The notes beneath the pieces were generated by a model. It was not told where the DNA came from. It saw only the letters and a program-made list of their open reading frames with translations, and did no database searches. A stretch of DNA of 64,000 bases from Amphibalanus amphitrite (Eukaryota > Arthropoda > Thecostraca > Balanomorpha > Balanidae): contig NW_024882751.1 in NCBI RefSeq assembly GCF_019059575.1, positions 62,001 through 126,000 of the forward strand. The letters are read 5' to 3'. This document shows, piece by piece, positions 34,101 to 49,100 of this stretch. The position numbers were made by a program, and so were the translations under genes. Positions within the stretch are counted from its first letter, which is position 1. Every line of letters begins with the position of its first letter.

Positions 34101-37100
34101 ACAGATGCGCCATAACAGAGGCTTTTAACCAGCGGATTAAAACACTGCAAAAAAGTTTTACGACTGCAAGCCACTGCATCGCGAATGATTAATACTGATA
34201 AAAATTATCCAACACAATATTAAATTATAATGAAATCAACATTGTGAGTGTAATTAACTACAAGAAAATTCATTTCTCTTCAGTTATTTAACCGAAATGG
34301 TATATGGATAAATATTACCTAGGTACGTCATCAGATTGCATCCATTCATTAGGGAGAGAGAATCTTAAAAGCAAATCCTTGGTTGTCTAATTATTTTTTG
34401 TGCCACTTTGCGTCAGTTTTGCCTGCATGATGTGTTTTCTTGTAAAGATAAGACAAAATGCCAGTTCAAATCCATTTTCATTTAATTAGGGGACCAAAGT
34501 CAGGCTCAGGGCTACCTAACACCTGCCTTTTCAGCTGGATTTTCAGTGTCAAATTAATTGTAGAGTTCCTCAGACCACATCTCATGAGCTCAGGACTCAA
34601 GGCCAGTTTCCAAACAATGTGTTTTTTGGTGTTTTGATTCTGCCTTTTCCCCTAGGGAATGTTGTCATGAACATTTATTTATTTTATTGTGTTATATGTC
34701 TTACCCAAGTATTACCTACCATTAGACTTACTAATTGATCGTGCTTTTGCGACATGAATGAGTATTCTTCCTTTTACAGACCACAGTAGATTCTTGACAA
34801 TTCTAATTATAACCAAGCCTATGAAATGCTGAGGTCCATGTGTTACCCCTACCCTTAGCAATGGAACTTCTACCATAAAATGTATCTTGCAGTGGCTAAT
34901 ATTGCTGTTATTACAATTTGAGAGCCTCTTAGTGTCCAAACTTTGAATCATATGCTGATATTTTTTTGCACAAAATCAAAAATACCGGCATGCTACCGGC
35001 AAGACATGCCAGATACCACGAAAAAACCTGCGGTAGTGAAAAATTACCGGCATGCCGGTAGTGCGGTAGGGAAATTTTGCAACTCTAATAGATATCCAAA
35101 TGAACGTCCGTACGGTTATGCCTCCCTTCCGTTCCCGAGTTCCATTCAGCCTGCTCCAACCAATGACGTAGCCATAGAAAACTGGTGCACGGGGACCGGC
35201 GGATTCATTTACCATTCTATGTGCGCCGTGGCCGTGCTCACTCAGCCCGGCGTGCTCTGGCCGTGCTCGCAGACCGGGCTCGATGTCCAGGGCCGCGTGC
35301 GGCGTAGGTACGCCGGAATCCGGTCGTGCACGGCCGGCGTGCACCGGAGCCGGTTACAGTGGCTCGTCATGGCCTCCCCCCCCCCCCCCCTCCCCACGTG
35401 GGGCCCGCGCGGGGGCGGGCTAGTTCCGGCCGCTTTTGATGAACGCTTTTTTGACAGTCGACAGACGCTTGTGCGGATGGTTTTAAAGGTCGGCAATGAG
35501 CGATGTGTGAATACACGTGATATGTATGACAGGCGGCAGTGACAAGCGTTGTGGTACGCCCGCTTTGGTAGAAAAGAATGGGTGAGGTTGGGCGCTTTCG
35601 TGATGATGTAAAGGCGGGGGCTGGGTGGTGTGGGCGGAGGCGGACCCTGTGTCCCAATTGCTACCGCTGCCACTACCACCACTACCGCTACCGCCAATGT
35701 AACCGCCCCTGCTACCACCGCTACCGCTACCAACATTATCGTGGTTGTACCGTCCGTCTGTTAGCACGCGATCGCACCGGCGTCTGTCTGTGAAAAAGGC
35801 ACGTAAAACGGGCCTAATTTTTGCACCGACGCAAAAACACGGCCCACCCGTCAGGTGGGCGCTGCTGTTTGGGCGGTGGGGAGGGGAGGGAGGGGATGGT
35901 TTTTAGACCGGTGGTGTTTGGTGTGCCGTGGCTCAAAGCTTCTCTGGGACACCCATAGGTCATTCTCTTCTAGTTCAGCCGCCGTGCCAGCCCATTTTAT
36001 CCAGTAATAGTTCTACAACCTAGTTTTCGCAACCCCGCTGCTGGTCCTCCTGATGCGCTGTGACTGCCCTGTTCGACTTTTTTACGACTTTACAGACCAC
36101 CATCGTATATTTCCCAATGGTGTACTTTTTACATCGTTTAGGAGCACCTGTAATGATGTTGATGATGACAAAAAAGGGTAGTCGCGTCAATCTACTGATA
36201 CATGTCAATATCACGATCCAATGAACATAAAATGGTTGGTAAAACATTTTATATCTACGTCTGAGACGTCGGGCAGCTTATAACACAATATGACAGACAG
36301 GCAACCTTCAGCCGGTGCTGTCAAATGCTATCCAATTCTCTTGGTTAGATTGGTCCTAGGAGTGACAAGCCTCAGGTTTGAGCGAGGGGGAGGGAGGGGT
36401 GAAGCGGTGCCTCAGGTGGCCACCGCCGTCGATTCGACCTGGCGTGGTCGATACCTGTCGATTCGCCCGGCGTGGTCGATACGTTCACGCCACTGTTGTT
36501 AGGGGTGGGTGGTCTCGGTGGAGTTACATGGCCCCTGTCGGACGTTGACCTCTCGTGCTGGGGTGGAAAAATCGTCTGACATTGAGAAGAGATAGAACTA
36601 GGCGGCACGGGTATGGGAAAGGACGGTTACTTTGCCGTACGGATGTGAGCTGTGCGTATACTGTTATGCGGTACTGTATGGGGTGGGTATACTGGGTGGG
36701 GTGGTTTCTCTACTTGACGATACAATAGCTGGAAAGGCACTGTATTTTCTAGACAGTACGGTATACATAAAGTGGCTCTCCGCGTGCCGTGGCCCTCTGG
36801 CTTGGCAGTTATGTCTGTCAAGCTGCGAGGACAACCACCAGCTGTCCCAACACACAGTTTGTTTTTCTGTTCCTGCCTGAGTTATTCTCGACAAACTACC
36901 GCAAACATTGCTAATGCAGAATTATCGGTCCATCCGCGCCACACGCTTTCCTGGTAATCAATTGATCGCACTGAACGGTGATCACTAATCAATATCATGT
37001 ATCGTACGCTCTTTTGAGCAGTTACCTATAGTCTTCCGCCCCGTTAGTAACCGGTGATTTATCAAAGTCGCTTTGTGATCGCCCATTTATCGATATCTTC

Positions 37101-40100
37101 CGCTTGTGACTGGCTGTTTACCGTAATCCCCTAGTGACCAGTGCCGCCTCTGGTAACTGGCAATTTATCGCAATTCCCTAGGCTGCCAGGCTATGCCGCT
37201 ATTTATCACCGCGCGGTGTCCCTAGTTTCCCCGTCGGGTCCGCCTAGTTCCGTCCGTCGTTCTCAGCAGGATTACGATGCCTCAATCGGCAGTTATTTTT
37301 TGCCGACTCTGTCCATTTCCACTGACATTTGCTGCTCGTGTAACTCGCCCCGCTGATCGTATAAAGCCGATTATGTAGCTGACTCAGTCGTATTTTTATT
37401 TGCCACCTACGGGTAGTGAGTGACGTCGGAGTTTTTTTTTTTTTTTACCCCGGCCGTTTCACAAACAAACTAGCCAGGTCGGTCGCGCAGTGAGTCGTTA
37501 TGTAATAACGTAACGGTGTTCGTTGTGCATGATGTGGGCTACGTCACGGTTATTACTTGATGCACCATGTGCACCGATGCAGTGTGCTGGGTGGCGTTGT
37601 AACGGGGTTTCTTCGCCTTTCGCGGACATTAGGGTGATGCAAATGTGGATTGATAGGAAAATGCTTTTACTTGTGCTACATGACGTGGAACGCTGAAAAC
37701 CCATTTTATGGATGTATTCCTAAATATATGATATGATGATGATATGATGATTTTCCTGGGGTATCATGCGAAAACAAGTAATAGTGGCAAATGTAGTGGT
37801 GAGAATGTTACGGACTTTAGCCTGATGTTTGTTGCTATCTTGGTGCAGTTTTTGATTGAAGAAAAGCCTCGTGACTTTTATATGTTGCAATGGTGTTAGG
37901 CTGACGTGATATAAATCCACTTTCTGTATATGGTAGTGCCCAACCCCCACTGTCGAGTCCTTCCCTACTGCCTCTGCGTTAGTCACTGCAAGTTCGCGTG
38001 CACCGTATAGCGGGCATGGAGTAACTAGTGTCAGTGCCTCCCCCTCCCTTCCCAGGGACTGGTGGTGGTCAGGTGGAGCCTATTTCTGCCCGGTTTACCT
38101 CCACTGTAAACACAGACCCGGTCCCAGTCTGTCGGGGTAAACTACAGAGGCGGCCGGCACGGAACATGGCTGGGGTGGGCTGACGACGAAACTGACTGAT
38201 AGAACGAATATAAAGAAAAGGACGATTCGAAGAAACATTGGATTTATGAGTTACAATCAATCACGATCGCACAGTTGAAGGGTGGCGTAAGGCAGCAAAT
38301 CTGATTCTTTTTTCGGCTGTTCACTCGTCATTCACTGTCTTGCTGACCGATTGTATGGCCGTGCTCTTCGCAGACCCTAATGCTTTGCTGTCCAGTGTCC
38401 ATTGTCATACCGCAATGCTCTATATAAGCCATACTGTCGTGCTCTTTATTGGCTTTGCCCCCCTGTTCTCTCGTGCCTAGACTGTGGATAGTTTCCTACT
38501 GTGGCACTGTCATACTATACCACAGTGGGTCATTCTACCTTACTGTCGTGCCCCATATTGGCTTTACCGCCCTGCCGGCCGTTCCACTAAGCCCCGCCGT
38601 GCCTGGCCGGTGGACAGTTTCCCACGCGGCGGTACCTCCAGCCGGTGGTCACGAATCACGACTGGTAACCGGAGTGGCGTGGGACTCGACGGACGCTGTC
38701 TGTGACGTGCTGACGTGTAGGCCGGTGACGTGGTGACAGACTGACGTGTAGACCCAGTGACGGGCTGATGTGACGGGTTCTGATATAGTGATGCGACCGT
38801 GATGTCTGATGTTACGCCAAAACAAGGCTCACAATGTGTCAATGGTGAGGGTGGCATTGGCGTATTGATATCGTCCTCACTCAGGTCCTTAAGCCCGTTG
38901 GTCGCTTGTTTCCTTGGTAGCTTGTTCCCTTGGCTGCGTTCCTGTCCTGCCGCTGTGCCGCGCCTAGTCGGTGCTTGTGGCTGTGCTTGTGGTTGCTAGG
39001 GAGTCAGACCGACGTGCCTCTGCAACCGCCACTGCCACAGCACTTGTGACATCTGTGACACATAAGTGATACGTCATTGACACAGTAGTGACACACGGTC
39101 CCAGTACACACACGGGTGTGCCACAGGCGGCCACAGCTGTGTCGGAGTCGGCGCCGCCTGGGGACAGGTGGTCGGGTGGGCCACGCCCCTGTCACCCCAC
39201 CCCACGCCCCTGCCGCTCCACCCCATCCCTGCCTACTTCGGTCTCTGCCCCATCCCTCCCTGTCCTCCGTAGAAATGCTCATCATTTGCCGATGCTCCTG
39301 GCACGGCCGTAGACTTGCCCTGTCTGGGTTGCTGATGTTCCAAAAATAATGGAATGTGGATGGAATAATGTGGATGGAATGGAATAATGGATGTACAAAA
39401 TAATGGGATGCTGGAGCTGGTAGCGAGGTAGTTCCGGGCGTGCGTTAGGTAGAGTTGCGTGGTCACTAGCCTTTCACTCGTATGCATCTATAAGCGTGGC
39501 CATGTTTCTATTGTAGCTCAGTTTGAACAGATGGAGTTCGTAGGAGCCTTACGTCTCCAATCCCTGATTTTCGTTGAGTTTCGAAGGCGGCTGCAGACTG
39601 CAAAGCGGGTGAATGTCCCGGCGTTTGGACCAAACGGCAGGTCACAGCGCTGCTGAGTCATGGTGGTGCTGAACTCTAGCCGTCTGGTCAAACCGCCGTG
39701 GTTTTCCTGCAGTATTGGTCAACAGCTGTGGCAACTCAGCGGTGTGAAGCAGCTGGTGACAGCTGACGGCAGCTGCTTGGAGTTCATGACGGCTGTTGGC
39801 AGCCAATGGGAACTGCTGGTAGTTGGGAGCAGCTTACAGAAGTTCGTGACAGCAAACGCCAGCTTGCGGCAGCTGTTGGGGTCTCACCTGATTTGGTGGC
39901 GGCTCATGATTAGTTTACGGTAGCTGATGGCAGCGGGAAGCAACGCCAGTTCGCAGCCTCAGGCTCCGCGTCGCAGCCTCACTACCTGTGTGGGGAGTTG
40001 AACTGACCGCGGTGGTCCAAGGTCAGACTGCAACGAACCCAGACCCCGGCAAACGGCACGCTCCTATCCTGCTCGTGACCCAAGCCGCTGACGGTTCGCC

Positions 40101-43100
40101 GAGACGGAGACGGAGAAAGGGTAGGAGTAAAGTCGGGTCAAGAATCCGAACAAAGCCCCTTGGGCAAAAGCCAAAAGTACCCGAGGACATATCTGGGACT
40201 TGGTGCTTTGCTGACTAACCAGTCCTGTTATGTCAGGTATGGAGCTGTGTGAAAACTGAGCGTGGTCGCTACTGGCTTTCATTGTGTTCATCATTGTGAC
40301 GCCTGTAAACCCAATCATTGGCTTGGACGTCGCTTGCCGTGTGCGAAAGAGACCTTATAGGACTGGGACTGGTTTCCTAGACTCGGCAGCCGCGACCAGC
40401 GTGATACCCGCTCCGTCACGACCCGACCCGCGGACGTGACAGCTATGACGTCACGTTACGTGGCGTCTCGCGGCGTGCCCGGCGGAGCGTGACGCCACGC
40501 GCGCCGTGACGGCCACTGCCCCCGTGACGCGGCGTGACGGTGACGCTCCCCCATCCCCCCCCCCCCCGCCGCGGCGGACGGACGCACTGGGATCTCGTTT
40601 CCGGCTCATAGAAGCCACACATACACATTCTGCTGTTGGTCGAATTAGGCACGGAGTGCATCCCATTCCGTAGACGACTTGCAGGAGGTTATTTGAAAAG
40701 GGCATTAGCTTCTTCCTGTTCACATTTTATGTTTCCGTTTGTGGTGGTCTTTAAACCAAGTTACCAGCAACAAGCCGCTTAGGGTGGCTCGGTGTCTTAT
40801 CCTCCCTGATTGTTGCGTATGATGGCGATTTCCTGTTCTGCTATTTTTCGTCGTGCTCGTACCTACTACCTACGCCTTTTTGACACAGCTGCGAGGACTT
40901 TTTTAGGTGATGCTCCCTTAGCTGATGCCTGGACGAAGGTTTCGTAGAATTGGGCGGTGATGGGCATTGTGCCTGCATTCATAAGTTGAATACAGTGCCT
41001 GTCTTCGTAAATAAGGTACCTACAGCATGCCGGCCTCCACAAGTCTGGTGCAACGCCCGCAACACTGTTCAGCCTGCCGTTCCGAGTTCACTGCTGTGGT
41101 TGGCTCTGCTACCCTGTTTACCTGGCTCTACACCTGCCCAACCCTCGGCGATACCCTATCTGACGGCTTACGTTACCGGCTAGGTGTTGGCGCCACGCCC
41201 AGCGTTTTCAGTTAGCCACGCTATCGATATCCGCGCCTATATGAACGCTCTTGTGAAAATCACCTCCCCATCGTGTGGAGATCACCCAAACACGGCGGAT
41301 TTTAGAGCCGCGCTCGGGGTGTTGGCAGCCACTAGAAGGGGGTCACAGGGTCAATATTTGCCGTGTCGGCCGATTGCGCAGCTGGGTTTCGTCGGAACGG
41401 GGAGCGTCTATGGGATAAACATCCTTTGGAGCCGGCGCGCCGCTCGATTGGGGCGTTATCTTCGAGCGTGTGGGGAGTATTGGATGGGGTGTTAGGTGTG
41501 GTGGATGCAGGTGTCGGGCTTTTCACTCGGCGGCAGGGCAGAGTCATATCGTTGGATTTAAACGTCGGCGTGCCCACTGTCCAGCTGCCTCAAGGCTCGG
41601 GACTTTTGACGTAAGGCTTGTCAGGATGGCCGAGGTCCTGGTCAAATGATAAAATGGTATTCGCTTTGTAACTTAGAAATGGAGCATAGCTAGCTGGCTC
41701 ATGCATCGGTCACTTTCGATGCCGGGCCACTAAGTGACTCGGGTCATCGCAATGTTGGCCGTGGGTCCACGTTGCCGTCTTGGAATCACCAGCCATTTAT
41801 TTGTCATCCAACTCTGGCTGGCCGATGGGTCTCAAAGCTCTCAAACTCTCAAAGCCTGACCACGGACCGCGGAAAATATGTACATGGCTTGTTTCTAGCT
41901 CGAAGCCTGCATGACCGCGGACCGCTGTTGAGGAGTCTGCGGCCGTCTCGTCGGACCGGGGACCGGCTCTCGGCTCGGGCCACCCCGGCCGGCGGCCCTC
42001 AAGGCCACGGCGGCGGGCCGGGCGCCGGGCGGCTGTGTTATGGGCAGCTACTGGCACTCCACTGTTGGCTGGCTTCGTGGACCCGCCCACACCGCCGCCG
42101 CAGGGGAGAGGAGGAGAAACGAAAGGAAGGGGCTGGAGTTGTTGATGATGCAACTGGGGATCCAGCCAGGGGCGGGAGGCAACCGCCGTGCCTACATTTC
42201 GATTCTGTTCATAGATTGCTTTGGACTTAGTGCTGAAAATCTTGTTTTTGAGATTCGAGGGTGCCCTTTCATTTGCTGGGTCCCCCAACTTCAGCTACAG
42301 GAACGGCGTTGTAGAAAACCTACCCTGTTGTAACGTCAGGATAGAAACGTTCACTGACGCTGAGCACATCCTCTTCCACAGCCTAGTTAGTTCACAGAGG
42401 AGCTTGTCCTGAGCCGTCGACAAGGCCCTCGCTAGTTTCGGCAGACGGTCTCAGCCGCGCACCGGCCTGCCACGCCCACCTGACCTCCCCCTCCCTCTCC
42501 CAGCCCTCCCCCATGGCCGGATCGCGGCCTCATCTCGCGAGTCCCAGAGGCTCTCAAAATTTGTCCTCCGTACGCTGTGAGACCTGGCCAGCGGTGTGTA
42601 GATTGAGAGCCACACAGGTGTGAATAATGAATTTGCTAGTTGGGAGCGTCTAGCCGCCTGGTGGTGGTAGTTTGAACTAACGTCGGATGGCGGTGGCCCC
42701 TCTGGCTCGTCTACTAATGAATCACCGAGGTTCTGATGAGATTGGCGACGAGTCTGCGTGTTTCAGGTGTCAGCTCGTCAAACTACGTATCTAGCGACCC
42801 GTCAGAGGTGTCAGATGACGTAATGGATGACGTCGCTACTCATCATTCGACCCAAATTTATTTGTTTTGTTGCGAAAAAATCTACGCCACATTTTAAAAA
42901 CGTGATGTTTATTTGATCCATCAATTTATCGGCTCCCAGTTAGAAACAGGGAGTAATTTTTTAAATTATGACAGTCACCATGGCGTCAGGTCCGCACTGC
43001 TATCAGCTGTCATATCGATCCCGATCAGAGACGACTGTCACCTGTATCAGCTGTGTCGGGCTGAGCTGACTGGTGTCAGGCGGTTTCAGCTCTGTGTAAG

Positions 43101-46100
43101 CTGTGACAGCTCTGTCGGGTGGACCAATGTAACCAAGCGACCGGTAATGGTGGTCGCTGCGCAGCCAAAAAATATTCACCCCAGGTATCAATGCGCACCA
43201 TTAACTGATATACGTGGGGTATAGCCGCCCCGCTGGGGTCGCTGGGGCCCATAACCTCTGTCTGATAGGAGGGGGAGGAGGGTGCTGGCCCGTGCCGTCG
43301 ACAGGCCAAATGTTTACAGACGCCCACCAGACGAACCCGCCTGTCTGTCTGTCTGTGTGTCTGTCTGTGTGTCTGTCTAGTTGCCTCTGTCTATGGCGGC
43401 GACAGGCCGGTGACTCAGCGATAAGCGATGGCCCGTCCCGCCGCCTACGACCGGTGTTGTCACTTTCACGACGCTTGTTTTGCGAGCTTTTGGTGGAATA
43501 ACTGGCGATTTGCTAATTTTAGAGGTTCAACAAAATCATACGTCATCATCATGCGTTAACTATATACTTGATGATGAATGCAATCCGTCAAAAATGTACC
43601 TGCATTGGTGAGCAATATAGGTGCAATGTCATCTAACAGCTAATGTCGCTTCACATCTAACGTCCCCAAAGTTTGTCTTCCAAAGCCACTGATCCACCCC
43701 GTCCAGACTCCAATCCCTCCCATGTCTCCACTCCCTTCTCTCCCCTCCGTGCCGGTCATGTTTGTCCAATTTCGGTAAACAATGACCTCAGAGGAGCCGG
43801 CGTGGTGCCAGTCGAGTTCGTGACTTTATCCTCTCTCCTCTCTCCGCTCTCCTCCTCTGCTCTCTCATCCCATCCCACCGTCTGATGGGCGCCTTTGAGG
43901 ATACGTGTACCATATACAGGCAATGGTAAACAGTATTTACGGCAATTTGTTGCATGAGTTGGAGTTGTTGCATGCGATCGAAACCGTGTAATGCATGGGC
44001 ACGGACAGGACGTACGGTTACGCGTGAAGGACAACCAACACAACACACAACAACACTCAACATATAAACACGAAGTCAACATCAACAGTCGTTTAATATT
44101 CTTATGAAATGCTTTATTGATGGCATTGATGGCACGCATACTCTTGTTGGGAGGTTATGTGCTGCTCCGACAAAGTCACTCATGCTCACAGCTGGTCAGA
44201 AGGTTGGTCACTATTCAGCCCACACTCCCTCTGCCTCTCCAGGCCAGTCCATCAGCGGCAGTTAGAGCGGCTCACCCGTACCCAGCGGGCCCATTTCGCG
44301 GGCATTTCGTTAATTGAACGCTGAGTGGAGTGGTCTGTCTCGCACTGAGACGCTTGGAGAAGGAGGTCAGGCGTGTGTTTCATGGTGAGAGGTGGGGTGG
44401 GGTTATCAGCTGACCTGGAGGTGTGGCAGCTGGATCCTGTCGAGGCTAGCTTCTACACAGGTGTTTGGGGAAAAGGAAGGGGGAGTTGGCCTGGAGGTGG
44501 ATGCTAGGTTAGGAGAGGAAGAGGCTGGTCTATGGGAATGAGGCAATGGGGTGGCTGGGGAAAAGGGAAGATGACTTCAGGCGTTGGGCAGGTGCAGTGT
44601 GGTGGCTTACTTTGGAGGGAGTCGAGAGTCTGTCTTTAGATGGGGCAGTGAGATAGCACGGATGCTGGAGAGGGAATACTGCGGCTGGGGTATTGAGCTG
44701 ACTTGGGAGGTAACTAGAGACTGTTTGTGGATGGCCGTTCTGGGCAGGGAGGGACCAGATGTCGGCCTTACGAAAGGCAGAGGTCACGACCGGCTGACGT
44801 AACCCGCCGATAGTCCGCCCCTACTGCCTCCGCCAGGCCGGCACGACTGGCCCTACGGACACGGAGATGAAACGCCCCGACCAGCCGCGGCAGAATTCCG
44901 GTATATGAATATGGAATAGAGGCTGACAACGCTCTTGGATACGATGGTGACTCACGGACAACTTGGTTTACTAGAACGTGGGTGCTCCCTGGTTTTCTCA
45001 CTTTGCCTTCCCCCGCCGGTGTCGGGTCGTGGATCTCCAGGGGTCTCCGGAGGACTCCCATGGTCCCTGTAAAAGTCAGTTGACACCGGAGACTCACGGT
45101 CCCAAGGGAGCCAGCCGCCGCGATCCGCTCCTTTCCACAGCAGCGCCCGGCCTGAACCGAACCCTCTCGATCGTTTTCCATCCAATCTACGAACAATCGC
45201 CTCCCTCCCATCTCAGATTGGACTGGCCGCGAGCCGAGATTGTAGCAGCAGCGTCGAATTCGGCCACAAAAAGTGCCCGAGACGGAGCACGCAGGCAGCG
45301 CTTTCTCCCTCCATCGTGAAGTGGTTGAGATTGCGGCACCGCGGTGTTGCAGTAACACATGTGCGCGAGAAAACGTGCAGTTTGTCAGTGTTTACGTGCG
45401 GGTCGGGGTGAATTTTTAGACGGGGAATCTGAATGGGGTTGAGGTCACACCGACCAGCATTGGCCAATGAGTTTTCTAAACGAGGGATCATTTCCTCATA
45501 ACCTTACAACTGTGATACAATTGTGGGTGTGCAAATCGCATGCGTTGTGTGTTGCGATTCCTTGATGAGAACGGAAAATCGTGTACTGATACCGATGATT
45601 GCGCAATGCGCATTCAAAACAGTGGCCGGTTCAATCTAGCTTGGTCTGGCTGGGTGCGTGAATCACAACTATTTACTGTTGAACAATGCTGTTCGTTCCG
45701 TTGTATACGTAAATAATACAGCTGGGCTGATGCACCTAAGCTTATAACATGTTTTTGTCCTGGTTATTGCTGGGAGCCTACCTGTTTTCTATGCTGATGT
45801 GCATTACCGTGTTATACAACTGCGAATGCCTGCGAAGGCCTCATTTCCTTAACCAGCTCTTATACAGTTACGGACAGCCTGGAGTGGAATTCTACGGACA
45901 GCACAAGAACGTGGAGTCTGCCGTACGACAGATCATCTTCCTGCCCAACCAGGTGAGATTGTGGGCCGAGCGGGACGGCAGGATCATAGAGATGTTGAAC
46001 CGTGAGGGATGTAGAAGGTGGCTTGTCGTTGAACGAGCTGTGGATGTGTGCAAGGATGATGTGGGCCGGGTCTTAGTTGTCTGTTTTGGTGATGTGGGCA

Positions 46101-49100
46101 TGACCCGTTGTTTCCCATTGTTACTATTTTATCGATTAATCGATTTTTAAACCACGTACTTTTTACCCATAGGCACAACATCGTCATTAGTTATTTCTCA
46201 GTCATTTTGTTCTATCAAGGTGTATTGTGTTTTGTGTTGATCCCGGTAATAACGGAGACGGAGTATATTCCCCTCTATTGTTCCCTCACCCCCCCTCCCC
46301 CAATCATTCAAAATCCTCCCACCCGCTTTTCTCGCTGTCACCCCGTCCAACGTCTAACCGTGTAACTTGGTGTTTGATACCAGCGGAGACCTCAGGCTTG
46401 GTCCAAACAGAAGGCATATCGTCCACTGGTGACCGTGAGTGATAGTGACCCGCAGCTAGGTAGCACCAGTAACACGCCCATGACCTGACCTGACCTCGGC
46501 TAACCTGACGTGACCTGGCTGAGGGGTTCGGATTAGGGCTGTATTGGCCCTTCACCTTGAAGTGTGCTCTGATGCAGGTTCCTAACCTTTACACAACATT
46601 GAGTTGTTTTGCAGAACATTAGAGCTACTAGTGGCTACTCTAAAAGTCTTTCTTTTAGAGTGTCTTTACGAAGTGTGCAGGTTTGTTATGCGTGTGTTCG
46701 TAATTCGTGTGCGTGTCGGGAATTTATTATGACTACAGTGGTTTTCTTTCCATGCGCATTTCTTTCTATACGTTTTAATTCTTTCCACACGTCTAATATT
46801 TTGCGTGCTGTTCTGTGTGTGTGTGTTTGGTAGCTGATTCGGGTATATCCCTCAGTGTTCCGAATGATTGATCCACCACACGTGCCAACGCCCCTGAGGA
46901 ATACCAATTAATAATTAATTGCCGAATCTCATGAAAATTCAAACTAGTTCCCAAAAGTTGAAGTGCTTGTTTATTTTTAAAACAAGCGTTAACGGGACGG
47001 CAGCCACTCAGGCGATGGCCCATGGCCTAGAAACATTTTTTGAAGGAAATGTATAGTAAAGTTGACTTTAGGCAAGTAACATTGTTGTAGCGCTGCATTC
47101 GTTCTATGTTGCAAGAGTTTTACCATTTATTACACACAATTTCATTTCTACATTTGATGTGGACCCCAGAAGACGGTAGCCTAATTCCTCCCTGCCAAGC
47201 AAAACCCGATAAATATCTCGCAGACCAAAGGGAAGACGCCCACTGAACATGTGCCGGGAAAACACGGTGTTAGATCACCGGCTGGCAGCCGCTGCTGCCA
47301 AAGTGGTCCTACCCCCCCCCCCCCCCGGGGGGCAGAACGGTGCCGCGGGGAGAGGAGGGAGAGGGTCCCATTAGCCGAGTTCACTACCGAGTTAGCCGTG
47401 CCTGCCACTTTGTAACCAGCTGGGGTGCTGGGAAATCTTATTCGCCTGTTGACAGTTTTTTAGTTCGCCAACTAGCGGGAAGGGCAATCTACATGTACGA
47501 ATAAATAGTTCCAGTAGGTATCTGTAATTTCTATTTTGACACCTAGGCAAGCTTTTTAAGTTATGTTCCTCCGCCGAGCCACTCTTTCCAAAGAAAATGC
47601 AATGCTCGGTCGTTCCCTCAATCCAAATAACGGCATTAATTAGCGGACATAGATTTAAAGGTTTCGTAGTTCGTTTCTGTGTGTTCACTGTGTTTAGAGC
47701 GTGTGTGCTGTGACTTCACTGTGACTCGGTACATTTAACCCGAGAGCACCTGTGTAGCTAGTAACACCGTGTCCCCACTAATAGCGCCCGGTCGCCGGAA
47801 TGGTTGCTGGGCCCTCACAATGCAGCCAAATACTGTGTGTGTTTGTGTTTGTGTGTGTGACCTCACCGTGTTTATGTTATGCGCCGCGCTGTTCTGTAGT
47901 CTGCCATCCATCCAAAGTGCCAGCGCGTACCGTTTCGCTGACGTCTAGCTAACTGGGTCTCTGTTTTTGCACGCGCCCCAGACGGGCGGCACGGTTCTCT
48001 GAGCTGCATAGTTTCGCGAGAAGAGAACGTAGGGCTGACAGACACCGCCCAGACCCCCCCCCCCCCCAATGCCTCTCCGCCCCCCCCCCGCCCGCTCGTG
48101 TCCCTTCCTCTCCGCCGCGGCGGTCAGCCAAGCGATGTCGTCATCTCCCCCCTCCCCTCCCTCCCCACCGCCGTCTGTTTTTGTTCCGTGTCTGCTCCGG
48201 TTTTATTTCGTTAGTTATTTCGACCAGACTCGCCCTCCGTTGCCACTAGCCGCCCATAACACGTCGCCCGCGGCCGGTCACGTGCCCTGCCCTGTGGCTC
48301 TGCTGTATGGTCACGTGATGTGTGCGCCCGGCAGGGTCGGCTGGTGACCCATTGCGACGACAACACGCTGCATCTATGGGAGGTGAATTTCCGATCGGGC
48401 ACCTCCGTGCTGGAGGAGGTCAACTCGACCACCATGGAGGGCAAGTGAGTGTGAAACTACCCCCCCCCCCCCCCCCCCAACGGAGGGGAAGCGAAAAGGG
48501 AGATGACGTCAATGGTCGATTACGGCCTACGGGAGTATATTGTGGAGAGCGAGAGGCATTTGCGGCTGTCTGTTCTTGTGTCAGCAGGCCTCAGCTCAGC
48601 TTATGTGAGCAGTATCTGAGCATGAAAAGATCAAAGTCCCTGCTGGTTGAATTATGATTATCGATTCAGCTTTATTTATTTACCATGGATGCCGGGTATC
48701 TCGCTAAATTCAGGCGGCAGATATGAGATCAAGCTGTCTATTGTCACTATAAGAGTGACGCGAAGGTTTTGGATGTTCCTTCTCTCGCAATCTTGCATAT
48801 TTTAGTTGGTGCTATAACTAATGCTGCTACGCTGGTCACATAGGGTCTTACGTGTCGATAAATTTGTTCGCACCCCGATTCGCTCACGCCGCTCTTCACC
48901 CCATTTCTGCAGGCTGAAGACGATCTCGACGTGTTGTCTGGAGGCGTCCGGGGAGCACCTGCTGGTGGGCACTGAGGGTGGCAACATCTACCTGCTCAAC
49001 ATCGCCTCCTTCAGCCTCACCGACAACATCATCTACCAGGATGTCGTCATGCAGAAGTGAGATACGAGGGCGGCGGAGGGGAGGACTTGGAGTTTAGGAC

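Noticed and set aside
34943-35542. 199-codon plus-strand frame crossing the right end of the hAT element
   Set aside because: It begins inside the transposon and crosses its end and target duplication; no homology recognised.
41797-42288. 163-codon minus-strand and 152-codon plus-strand frames in a CpG-rich patch
   Set aside because: Same GC-driven artefact; no family features.
44768-45358. 196-codon minus-strand frame in intron 3
   Set aside because: No recognisable domain, no promoter or splice context, and overlapping frames on the other strand.
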